NCBI GenBank assembly: GCA_018648685.1
Contig: JABGQT010000091.1
Location: forward strand, 1-35,165
Origin: Anaerolineae bacterium
GTDB taxonomy: Bacteria > Chloroflexota > Anaerolineae > Anaerolineales > Villigracilaceae
Direction: 5' to 3'
DNA length: 35,165 bases
Shown here: in pieces, positions 6,515-14,033 of the stretch
How the letters are laid out: each line of letters starts with the position of its first letter
Position numbering within the stretch: the stretch's first letter is position 1
Made by a program: the position numbers and the translations under genes
Notes under the pieces: model-generated
Told to the model about the DNA's origin: nothing
Database searches by the model: none
Seen by the model: the letters and a program-made list of their open reading frames with translations, nothing else

Positions 6515-8674
6515 CTAAAATTCTTCATCTTCATTTGGCGAGTTCGGCTTCGTCACCTTATAGTGATAATTCAACCAATTTTCCAGATCAGAGATATACC
6601 ATTTCGAGAAGCGATTATCGCTGGGGCCGCCTGCCAGATTGGAATAGAGTTTATCTTCGCCCATCTCGGTCACCATTCTGAGCGAAGGGAAGAAGGTCGT
6701 CGTGCGCCCCGCGCTTTGGTAAATTTGCCCTTGATTAATGGTCGCGCGTCCGCCTACGCCTGTGATCGGACCACGATCAAAACCGAGGAATTTCGGCAAT
6801 GTCCCGCCGAAGAGCATGTGGCTCATCGTATATTGCTGCCGCGAACCCCAGGCTTTGGATTCGATATTCAAAGACTTCACCGCTACTTTGCGATAAAGTT
6901 CATCACGGCTCATATCGCCAAACCAAACAGAGTTCTCCGTGAGCAAAACGCGATCAAAATTCTGATAGAAATCAATAAAAGTACCGCTTTCATCGTAGAG
7001 AAAATCGAGCGCAGCCTCGCCAAATCCGTTCTTCCCAAAGACCTCGCGGTAAAGCTCCTTGTAGAAGGCTTCGAATAAATAGGCACCCTGCGAGGCGGCG
7101 TCGTAGTGCAAATCCCATTCGCGCAAAATATCCCCTTGCGGCGTATTTGGTAACAGCGGGCGCAAAATCGCCATAAAACGTTCGGCTTGCAGCGAGTACA
7201 GGTCGGCGTGCATCGCGAAAACATCCTCCACCCTAAAATCATCCTTCTCGGCCAGCAGCGCGTTGATCCGCTCGGCGCGGTAGGAACCCATCGGCATATT
7301 GATCGGTGGGATTTTGCCATACTCATTCAGATCGTTATTGGCGGTCGCAAAGAAATTGGGTTTTGGATTTAAGATGCGCGGCATCTCATCTACCTGGATG
7401 TACGAATCCCAATCATTTTTCGCATCCCAACCGGGGAGCGGAACGAACCCACTTATACCTGCTCGGCGTTTAGGAACTTTTCCCGTCATTTGAAAGCCGA
7501 TATCTCCCGCTTTGTCCGCGAGGACGAAGTCCCAGCCCGTCTCGACTTGCCCGATGATGTTCATCCCCTCTTTAGCGGTGGTTGCTTCGGCGATGTCGAA
7601 AAAGGCACGGATGGTGACTGCGCCAGAATCTGCGCCCGTCCAACGCGTAGCAAGATAAAATCCCGGGCGATGCGGGTTTCCATCCAAAACCCCGTGCTCG
7701 TTCTCGTAGAAGTTCACCTCCACATCATCCGCTTTTTTGCGCCTGATCGTCTCCGTGCGGATGTGGAAATCGTTCCATTTCCCTTCTTTGCGATATTTGC
7801 CATCTTTGCAATCTTCGACCCAGGAATCGACAGCATCGACGAAAGCATAGGTCACGCCCCAGGCGAGATTTTGATTGCGGCCGGTTAATACGCCGGGCAC
7901 GCCGGGCATGGTGCCGCCCATGATATAACGACCGCCGCTGGAGAGCACGATTTCGCTCCAGACGTTGGGCAGGCGATTAACTTCGAGATGCGGATCATTG
8001 GCGAGGATCGGCTGCCCCGATTTGGTGCGCGCTCCGCCGATGACCCAATTGTTAGATGCCATCATGCGCGGTGCGCCCATATCCCAAAGCGAAGAGGGAT
8101 TAACGATTCGCTCACCAAGGGACACTTTTTTGAGCAGGTCAATATCGAGTTCGCCGAGATTGCCGGGGAAAAGTTCTTCGAGTTTTTCGTGTGAAATATC
8201 GGCTTGTACCATCTCAATGAAGAGACGCTCCATCTCGGCTTGCGATTGCGCGAGGGTCAGATAGCCGATCATGCGCGAGATCATGATCGAGTCGTTTGGA
8301 TGCCACTTTTCAGGTTTGTAGCCGAGCAGTTTATATTCCCACGGGCTTTTTTCAGTGAGAGCAGCGTTGACTCCATCTGTATAGGATTGGAGATAGCCCT
8401 GATATTTTTCTTCGAGTTTATCGAACTCGCGCTCAAGATTATTATGCCAATTCATCTGCCTAAAAAACTTGTCTATGCCGAGGCTTTCTTCACTGTCATT
8501 CAGTAATTCGCAAAGGCGACCCTGCCCGAGTACGCGCATCATCAGCATCTGCACGCCTCTATCTCGCGCGTGGACGAATCCCTGCCCCCAATACATATCG
8601 TTTGTCGTGGTTGCTTCGATGTGCGGTGTGCCGTTCTTGTCTCGGAAGATGTGCAGGTCGGGTTTGATGGTCAT
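6515..8674 (-). CDS. Penicillin acylase family (Ntn-hydrolase) amidase
   Basis: Ntn-hydrolases of the penicillin/acyl-homoserine-lactone acylase family cleave amide bonds and mature by self-cutting in front of a nucleophile. Here the nucleophile is probably Ser207 (ASNNWVIGG). It would begin the beta chain and is followed by the family block TKSGQPILANDPHL and by GVPGVLTGRNQNLAWGVT. The alpha chain is residues 1-206 (opening HIFRDKNGTPHIEA, then GQGFVHARDRGVQM). The ATG at 8674 has AAGGAG upstream. The longer start at 8734 would translate an intergenic hairpin, so it was rejected. No signal peptide is visible, unusual for this mostly periplasmic family, so the enzyme may be cytoplasmic. At 719 residues it is of normal size. 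It is probably the first gene of an acylase-epimerase-methyltransferase run. Confidence 0.9.
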   Translation of the reverse strand: MTIKPDLHIFRDKNGTPHIEATTTNDMYWGQGFVHARDRGVQMLMMRVLGQGRLCELLNDSEESLGIDKFFRQMNWHNNLEREFDKLEEKYQGYLQSYTDGVNAALTEKSPWEYKLLGYKPEKWHPNDSIMISRMIGYLTLAQSQAEMERLFIEMVQADISHEKLEELFPGNLGELDIDLLKKVSLGERIVNPSSLWDMGAPRMMASNNWVIGGARTKSGQPILANDPHLEVNRLPNVWSEIVLSSGGRYIMGGTMPGVPGVLTGRNQNLAWGVTYAFVDAVDSWVEDCKDGKYRKEGKWNDFHIRTETIRRKKADDVEVNFYENEHGVLDGNPHRPGFYLATRWTGADSGAVTIRAFFDIAEATTAKEGMNIIGQVETGWDFVLADKAGDIGFQMTGKVPKRRAGISGFVPLPGWDAKNDWDSYIQVDEMPRILNPKPNFFATANNDLNEYGKIPPINMPMGSYRAERINALLAEKDDFRVEDVFAMHADLYSLQAERFMAILRPLLPNTPQGDILREWDLHYDAASQGAYLFEAFYKELYREVFGKNGFGEAALDFLYDESGTFIDFYQNFDRVLLTENSVWFGDMSRDELYRKVAVKSLNIESKAWGSRQQYTMSHMLFGGTLPKFLGFDRGPITGVGGRATINQGQIYQSAGRTTTFFPSLRMVTEMGEDKLYSNLAGGPSDNRFSKWYISDLENWLNYHYKVTKPNSPNEDEEF

Positions 8675-8722
8675 GGGAGGACTCCTTTGGCATATGAGTT
8701 GGAAGATATTAAAGATTAAACC

Positions 8723-8765
8723 ACAAAGGAGCACAAAGTAAAACTAACACTTTGCACTCCTTTGT
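8723..8765. repeat. Imperfect inverted repeat upstream of the acylase gene
   Basis: The arms 8723-8738 and 8750-8765 (ACAAAGGAGCACAAAG and its near complement, 14 of 16 paired) enclose 11 nt. It sits in the 284-nt gap between two divergent genes (8675-8958), which otherwise shows only A/T-rich sequence suitable for promoters. Confidence 0.5.
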
Positions 8766-8958
8766 CATTCCTGTTGTCTAATTTGAAAGTCTACTTAGGC
8801 CGCCTATTATTTCATCTGATTATTTAAGGCTGGTTTTGAATTCTGCTTTGGGGAAAGCAGATAAGTAATCGAGTTGGCTATTTGTTAAAGAGTTCCTATA
8901 ACTTATAATTGGCTTATATGGTTCGCACAGAAAGTAGTAGAAGCCTATTGGAGCACTT

Positions 8959-9768
8959 ATGCCATCCCCCTTACCCAGGCCGAAGCCTTGTTGCCTTCAC
9001 CCTATTTCAATGAACATCATATCGTTTTTAGTGGGGGCGCTTGTTCTGATATTTTTCTCAACGCTGCAAAAAATTCTCGTTGGCCAAATACATGTGGTCT
9101 TTCAACCACGCGGATATATAATCCCCACCCTCTACGGCGGATTTACAGGTATAGTGCTTGGGCAGTGGTATAGACGGACAAAAGAGAAACAAGCTGCATT
9201 GTTGCATGCCTATAATGAGACCCTGGTAGGTTGGGCTAAAGCAATTGAATTACGCGATAAAAGTACGGAAGATCATACTCAACGTGTTGTTTTGCTTGCT
9301 GAAGAACTGGCACGCGCTATGGCCCTTCCAGAAGCAGACTTGGTACATCTAAGGCGTGGTGCTCTATTACATGATATCGGTAAGATCGCTATTCCCGATG
9401 CTATTCTTAGTAAACCAGCTGCGCTAACGTCTGAAGAAAGAGCGATCATAGAAGAGCATCCAGAGCAAGCCCGTGAGATGTTGGAAAATATTGAGTTTTT
9501 AAAACCGGCGCTTTGTATTCCTTGTTGCCACCACGAGCGCTGGGATGGCAGCGGCTATCCTCATGGCTATATAGGTGAAGAAATTCCTTTGATGGCACGT
9601 ATATTTGCTGTTGCGGATGTTTGGGATGCACTGACAAGCGATCGTCCTTACCGCAAAGCATGGTCACGGGCAGATGCGCTGGCACATATTGAAGAAAATA
9701 CAGGCAAACTTTTTGATCCCACAGTAGTAGAAGCTTTTTTAAATTATATTCGCCCCACGTTGTCATAG
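8959..9768 (+). CDS. HD-GYP domain c-di-GMP phosphodiesterase with N-terminal membrane region
   Basis: HD-GYP proteins hydrolyse cyclic di-GMP at a metal centre. The N-terminal 75 residues form two likely membrane helices (about 19-38 and 53-68) ending in a basic stop (WYRRTKEKQ). The catalytic domain follows: EDHTQRV, HDIGK (138-142), HHERWDGSGYP (GYP 199-201) and the ADVWDALTSDRPYR block. All the family metal ligands that I can recognise are present. GGAG lies eight bases before the ATG at 8959; an internal ATG at 9010 is a possible alternative. It is a single gene between divergent and convergent neighbours, and acts in the opposite sense to the diguanylate cyclase activity of the protein at 60-2297. 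Confidence 0.9.
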   Translation: MPSPLPRPKPCCLHPISMNIISFLVGALVLIFFSTLQKILVGQIHVVFQPRGYIIPTLYGGFTGIVLGQWYRRTKEKQAALLHAYNETLVGWAKAIELRDKSTEDHTQRVVLLAEELARAMALPEADLVHLRRGALLHDIGKIAIPDAILSKPAALTSEERAIIEEHPEQAREMLENIEFLKPALCIPCCHHERWDGSGYPHGYIGEEIPLMARIFAVADVWDALTSDRPYRKAWSRADALAHIEENTGKLFDPTVVEAFLNYIRPTLS

Positions 9769-9795
9769 AAAGCCACTGAATCTTTTATGATTTGC

Positions 9796-10011
9796 CTACC
9801 ATTTCAACTGGAATTCAAGCTCTTCGCCATCATCCGAGCGTTCATGCTCGATGCTGAATTCTGCGCTGGCGGGGATATAGATCCGTTCGCCCGCAACCTG
9901 GATTTGGAAGGCTTTGCCTGCTTCGAGCGCGTCTGCTAAGCGGCGCAACTTGGCGACATTTTCTTTGGTTGCATAGACTTTTTCGATATCACGTTCTTCT
10001 TTTTCGGTCAT
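9796..10011 (-). CDS. Amphi-Trp domain protein
   Basis: A 71-residue protein matching the amphi-Trp family (TIGR04354), short proteins of unknown function named for a conserved C-terminal tryptophan. A charged N-terminal half with a helix (ENVAKLRRLADALEAG) is followed by the strand-rich module FQIQVAGERIYIPA and the signature ending ELEFQLKW. AAGGAG precedes the ATG. The gene begins 17 nt after the RipA-like gene and is probably cotranscribed with it. The family call is good. No molecular role is established that I can apply. Confidence 0.8.
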   Translation of the reverse strand: MTEKEERDIEKVYATKENVAKLRRLADALEAGKAFQIQVAGERIYIPASAEFSIEHERSDDGEELEFQLKW

Positions 10012-10028
10012 TTTAGGGCTCCTTTTAA

Positions 10029-10520
10029 CTAAAAAATATTATAGAAAGATGCGATGAGAAATACCCCCGCGATAGTATAGAGGCCAATAAAGATAGAAGG
10101 AAGTTGCGCTTCTTTGTCTGAGAAATTTAACCCTTTGCCCATAATGGGTTGGTCATTCTTGTCTACAGGATAGAGTTTATCCTCTACGTGATACATTTTT
10201 GTCATCCACGTGAGCGCCTCGTCATTTTCCATTTTTCGTAATGTTCTAATGCGCAAGCCAACCAGTTTTTTATATTTAGTAATAACCTGCTTCCAGAGCA
10301 GGGAAATGAAAATCCCCGCGACGACGATCAAAAAAGGAAAGAGAATGTCTAGGCTTAGATTTTCACCGAAGTCTTTTATGGCAAACATCAATCCTGTTAA
10401 TAGTAAAGAGTTGATGCTAATATATAGATTCGATGTGTTCTGCCTTCTTTCAGTCAGGCGAGATGTGTCTTCGATGAATGCTCTGTATTCTTTGAATTTC
10501 AGTTCGGATAATTCGTCCAT
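10029..10520 (-). CDS. RipA-like small membrane protein
   Basis: This 163-residue protein opens with a soluble helix containing the TERRQNTSNLYISINSLLL segment that I associate with the RipA-family octameric membrane proteins. Two membrane helices (about 47-65 and 75-95) and a third near the C-terminus (about 143-162) follow. The central soluble part (about 98-140) is charged. A TATAAT box on the minus strand (10566-10561), about 45 nt before the ATG, is a likely promoter, and GGAG precedes the ATG. It is followed by the amphi-Trp gene, probably in one transcript. The family call is from pattern memory only and is moderate. Confidence 0.6.
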   Translation of the reverse strand: MDELSELKFKEYRAFIEDTSRLTERRQNTSNLYISINSLLLTGLMFAIKDFGENLSLDILFPFLIVVAGIFISLLWKQVITKYKKLVGLRIRTLRKMENDEALTWMTKMYHVEDKLYPVDKNDQPIMGKGLNFSDKEAQLPSIFIGLYTIAGVFLIASFYNIF

Positions 10521-10603
10521 GTTTTTCTCCTACCATACCCAAATAGCAATCAGCAAAAACATTATACATTTTATTTTCGAGAAAATTTAATCATTATGTG
10601 AAT

Positions 10604-11461
10604 TTATTCTATGTGCGAGAAATATTCTTTTTGCCCCTGCCCCACGTCCGGGATGCAAAAGAGCGCGCCTGCGCCTTCTCCTGCCTCTTCTTTTGTGCCG
10701 CCATCCAGCGCGGTGGTGACGTAGAGATTCTTCAGGTTTTCGCAGCCAAAGGTGATACTGGTCACTTTTTGAGCGGGGATTTCGATTTTTTGCACATTTT
10801 CGCCTGAGGGGGCATATTTGTAGACGGCAGAACCTTCCCAACGGGCAGACCAGATGAATCCATCGGCATCCACTGTTAGGCCGTCGGGGACACCTTCGTT
10901 TGGGGGGATTTCCTTCCAGGTGCGTTGGTTGCTGATCTGCCCAGATTCTGCGTCATAGTCGAATTTGTAAATTTTGCGGGCTACTGATTCGGTGTAGTAG
11001 AGTGTTTTTTGATCGGGTGTGAAGCCGAGTCCGTTTGAGATGTTGATCCCGTCGAGGAGGAGATGCAAGCTTCGGTCAGGGTCGAGACGGTAGAGTCGGC
11101 CTAAATCCGTCGCTGAGGGCATTGTCCCGCAGAAAACGCGACCTTGCGGATCGGCGATCACGTCGTTAAAACGACTCTCTCTTTCAGCAGGGATTTCTTC
11201 GATGAGGGTTTCGAGTTTTCCATCTTTCCACTTTGCAATTTTGCCGCACGCCATGAAGAGCAGCAGCCCTCCATCGGCCTGAAAGGTGAAGCCGCCGACG
11301 ATCTCGCCGCTGTAAATCTGCTCGGTTTCGGCAGTGACAGGGTCGTAGTGAAAAATCCGACCAGTGGGGATATCTGTCCAGTAGAGGCGTTTTTCGGTGG
11401 GATGCCAAAGTGGGTTTTCGCCGATCTGGTTTTCTTGGTCAGTTATTAGTTTAGGGGGCAT
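10604..11461 (-). CDS. SMP-30/gluconolactonase family protein
   Basis: Predicted six-bladed beta-propeller lactonase that opens sugar lactones, with a single divalent metal. Family landmarks: IGENPLWHPTEKRLYW (probable metal ligand Glu15), RFNDVIADPQGRVFCGTM, ISNGLGFTPDQKTLYYTES and EGVPDGLTVDADGFIWSARW with the probable catalytic Asp. The 285-residue length is normal, and AAGGAG lies just before the ATG at 11461. The C-terminus is complete (SHIE then stop). A truncated second copy of the first 41 codons or so lies at 12041-12205. The substrate is unknown. The protein is cytoplasmic, as no signal peptide is seen. Confidence 0.9.
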   Translation of the reverse strand: MPPKLITDQENQIGENPLWHPTEKRLYWTDIPTGRIFHYDPVTAETEQIYSGEIVGGFTFQADGGLLLFMACGKIAKWKDGKLETLIEEIPAERESRFNDVIADPQGRVFCGTMPSATDLGRLYRLDPDRSLHLLLDGINISNGLGFTPDQKTLYYTESVARKIYKFDYDAESGQISNQRTWKEIPPNEGVPDGLTVDADGFIWSARWEGSAVYKYAPSGENVQKIEIPAQKVTSITFGCENLKNLYVTTALDGGTKEEAGEGAGALFCIPDVGQGQKEYFSHIE

Positions 11462-11558
11462 TTTTCTCCTTGAGATTATGTGAAGCGTAGCAAGTGTTTT
11501 GCTTTACAGTTATATGTTATTGGCACGCCGTCCAAACAGAAAAAGCTGTAGTTAACTG

Positions 11559-12032
11559 TTATGTGATATTCTCTGCCATTTTCCATCTATCAGTTGTCTC
11601 TAGGTTTTTATTAAGATGATAGGTTAGAGCTAATATAATGCACTGCTTTAACTCATTCATGGGAACAGTATCTTCAATGTTGAAATCGATACTCCTGTTC
11701 CCTCCAAATTTGAACACATCTGGATATTTCTCTCTAAAAGCAGGAACTAAATTTGCTGTGCATTTGAAATACATTGAATATTGTTCTTCTTGCGATTCTT
11801 TCCAAGCAATCCTTATTGTGCTCCCACTTTTTGTTTTTGGTGTTAAGTAACTTGGTTCGCCCCATTTTAGAGTCTCTTCTATTTCACCAACTACTTCTAT
11901 TGAAGCCGCAGTATCCAAAATTAGTTGACGAAGAATTAAAAGTTTGGTTCTAATTTTCTGTGGATAAGAGTTGAAAACAGAAGCAACTTCCGCGTTTTCA
12001 ATCTTTTCTGAAACACTAAAGTCTTTATCCAT
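11559..12032 (-). CDS. DUF1801 domain protein
   Basis: A 157-residue protein of the DUF1801 (YdhG-like) family. Recognisable blocks are SYPQKIRTKLLILRQLI, then EIEETLKWGEPSYLTP, GSTIRIAWK and the closing helix. Function is not established. The Shine-Dalgarno sequence AAGGAG lies inside the 3' tail of the SMP-30 remnant at 12041-12205, so the gene sits exactly where the rest of that second lactonase gene should be. That suggests insertion or recombination at this point. A 97-nt A/T-rich gap separates it from the intact lactonase gene. Confidence 0.8.
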   Translation of the reverse strand: MDKDFSVSEKIENAEVASVFNSYPQKIRTKLLILRQLILDTAASIEVVGEIEETLKWGEPSYLTPKTKSGSTIRIAWKESQEEQYSMYFKCTANLVPAFREKYPDVFKFGGNRSIDFNIEDTVPMNELKQCIILALTYHLNKNLETTDRWKMAENIT

Positions 12033-12040
12033 TCTGTTCT

Positions 12041-12205
12041 TTACTCCTTAGCGTAGTACCCTGTAAGAGTACTTGCCCTGGCAGGATCGTGGCGAAAAAG
12101 CCGATCGGTGGGGATATCTGTCCAGCAGAGGCGTTTTTCGGTGGGATGCCAGAGCGGGTTTTCGCCGATCTGGTTTTCTTGGTCGGTGATCAGTTTAGGG
12201 AGCAT
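12041..12205 (-). pseudogene. 5' remnant of a second SMP-30/gluconolactonase gene
   Basis: The minus strand from ATG 12205 reads MLPKLITDQENQIGENPLWH, then PTEKRLCWTDIPT and RLFRHDP. This is nearly identical to the first 41 residues or so of the lactonase at 10604-11461. Similarity then stops abruptly, and the frame runs 13 unrelated codons to TAA at 12041. Nucleotide similarity covers roughly 12082-12215 against 11340-11470. The usual Tyr in KRLYW is Cys here. The fragment is far too short to fold as a propeller, so it is a gene remnant and not a small protein. Confidence 0.85.
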
Positions 12206-12272
12206 TTTTCCTCGCACTATATTCGTTTTCTTGTGTTGATTTTGTTTGGCAAACTATTCTATCTTGGATAGT

Positions 12273-13100
12273 TCATTCTTCATTTGGACAAGTCGGTGTC
12301 CATTCATGATCATTGAAAATATCTGATATGAAATCGTAAAGTACTGGATCATATTCTGCTAATTCTTCCCGAGTGTTTACATGGTTATGAACACCATCTC
12401 CCAACACCGATTGAATATTGGCATTGAAATAGGATTGAACTCCTTCAGCCCAATATTCCTGCATATTACTTCCTGCATATGTATTTTCCCACAATCCTTC
12501 TTCGAGCGCAGTTTCATATATCTCCGTAAACTCAAGAAGCAAGGAATCAAAATTACTGCCCAAACCTAAAATCGATATTGTGTGAGCAAATTCATGAATG
12601 GCTATATTCTCTCCATAGTATCGATCATTTTCCAAGCATAATAAATTCTCTTCAGCACTGGTCGTTATTGAACTTTCCGTTCCTCCACCTAATCCTCTGG
12701 CGCGTTGATCCCAATAATCGCTATCCATATGTGCGTATTCAGGGATGCTCGTTAGTCGTTCGTTTTTCCCAATAACCCCGAAATAAATTCCCTTTGAGAC
12801 CAATTCTTGATGAATATCTGGAACCGCGACAAGCATATTCATAAGAATATAATATGCTTGTTGAAGAGCAAGGTCATCTACTTCCTCTGAGCTAATAACA
12901 GGAATTCCATCTGCGTTGCAGTATTTCTTATAGAAGGGGTCAAATGATAACTCATCTGGAATATCACTAATGATACATCCATTTCTATCAATCTCTTTCA
13001 ACGAGGATTCAGTAGGTGATATTATTTTTGCATTTTGGGTTTTCTTACAGGCAGTTAACAAGAAGACAAAAAGAAGTAATATACTGAATATCTTCTTCAT
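12273..13100 (-). CDS. Lipoprotein with HExxH zinc metallopeptidase motif
   Basis: A 275-residue exported lipoprotein: the lysine-start signal peptide and lipobox (LLTAC, Cys18) are clear. The mature part carries HEFAH (169-173) and, about 45 residues later, EYWAEGVQSYF, whose Glu fits the third zinc ligand of a gluzincin-type peptidase. Other visible blocks are DPFYKKYCNADGIPVISS and DYWDQRARGLGGGTESS. The same arrangement occurs in an uncharacterised bacterial family that I recall only by pattern. It should act on the outer face of the membrane. It begins 4 nt after the GNAT gene, so the two are probably cotranscribed. Peptidase activity is inferred from the motif alone. Confidence 0.75.
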   Translation of the reverse strand: MKKIFSILLLFVFLLTACKKTQNAKIISPTESSLKEIDRNGCIISDIPDELSFDPFYKKYCNADGIPVISSEEVDDLALQQAYYILMNMLVAVPDIHQELVSKGIYFGVIGKNERLTSIPEYAHMDSDYWDQRARGLGGGTESSITTSAEENLLCLENDRYYGENIAIHEFAHTISILGLGSNFDSLLLEFTEIYETALEEGLWENTYAGSNMQEYWAEGVQSYFNANIQSVLGDGVHNHVNTREELAEYDPVLYDFISDIFNDHEWTPTCPNEE

Positions 13101-13104
13101 GATT

Positions 13105-13575
13105 CTAAATTGCCTTTTCCATTATAAAATTTCCCCTATCATCTTCAACTTCGAGACCGTCTTTGTAGCTATAACCAAGTTTTTCGTAGAAGATTCGCGC
13201 ATTGATCGCGGAACGGACAGTAAGTTTATCTGCCCTTAACTCTACAGCTTTTTCTTCCAGCTTTTGCATAATACTTTTCCCAATCCCCCTTTTGTGAAGC
13301 TCTATTTTGACAAATACGGCTGTGCCATAATAGCTCGGCTCTTCTTCGCTCCCAAAATTAGCCAAACTCCCCGTCCCAACTATTTTCCCTTCTTCCATCG
13401 CGACAAAAATATGCTCTCTATCCGCTCTTTCTCTCAGCTTCTCAGCAGATAAATGGTTTATTATGCTGGCAATATATTCAGGAGAATAATATTGGCTGCT
13501 GATCTCCATTAAATTGCGTTTGATCAGCGCTGCGGCTTCTTCTGCTTGATGATTATCGAGTTTATTGATGTTCAT
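13105..13575 (-). CDS. GNAT family N-acetyltransferase
   Basis: A 156-residue acetyl-CoA-dependent acetyltransferase. The acetyl-CoA binding motif reads HKRGIGKSIMQKLEEKA (about 90-106). It is preceded by the strand TAVFVKIEL and followed by LTVRSAINARIFYEKLGYSY, the usual final strand-helix of the fold. The substrate is unknown. No strong Shine-Dalgarno sequence precedes the ATG at 13575. The lipoprotein gene starts four bases after the stop codon. Confidence 0.85.
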   Translation of the reverse strand: MNINKLDNHQAEEAAALIKRNLMEISSQYYSPEYIASIINHLSAEKLRERADREHIFVAMEEGKIVGTGSLANFGSEEEPSYYGTAVFVKIELHKRGIGKSIMQKLEEKAVELRADKLTVRSAINARIFYEKLGYSYKDGLEVEDDRGNFIMEKAI

Positions 13576-13659
13576 TTGGGATATTGGTAATTAGTTTGCA
13601 GAATTTTTTCTGGAAATCTAATTTGAATATTTACTTCAATGTTTGAACCAACTTTATTT

Positions 13660-13974
13660 TCAAGCATCTAGGTCATCGAAATCATCAACCGCATATTGAA
13701 TAGTTTGCCAAGTAATCCCTAATTCGGAATCAACATGGCGTTCAATGTTTGCAAGAATTTCATCTACAGCATCCGGAGTAAGTGATTTGCCACGCCTTCG
13801 CGCGACATCTATTACATCTTCCCGAGACCAGACATGCAAGGCGACACCATCAAACAAGTCGCTCAATATTTGCCGAATAACAGCAACTGGAACGGGGTAC
13901 CCATTTTCTGGCAACTTCCTTTCAAGGATGTCCTGAATATCGCGATAAAAAAAAGAATCTCTTGATGTACTCAC
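13660..13974 (-). CDS. Unknown protein, 104 residues
   Basis: It begins with GTG at 13974, well placed after GGAGGAG. The composition is mostly helical and charged, with no membrane segment. The central WSREDVIDVARRRGKSLTPD and ERHVDSELGITWQTIQYA blocks resemble short hypothetical proteins I have seen in other bacteria, but I cannot name a family or a function. It lies 84 nt before the GNAT gene and 59 nt after the nuclease-like gene. Confidence 0.6.
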   Translation of the reverse strand: MSTSRDSFFYRDIQDILERKLPENGYPVPVAVIRQILSDLFDGVALHVWSREDVIDVARRRGKSLTPDAVDEILANIERHVDSELGITWQTIQYAVDDFDDLDA

Positions 13975-14033
13975 TATTTCTCCTCCATAAACTAGATTGC
14001 CCCGCTGGTTTTACGTGTCCCATTTGTGGGTTA

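Noticed and set aside
12089..12271. Plus-strand open frame of 60 codons that resembles one at 11144-11449
   Set aside because: The likeness comes from the antisense of the duplicated SMP-30 5' end, which is the real feature.
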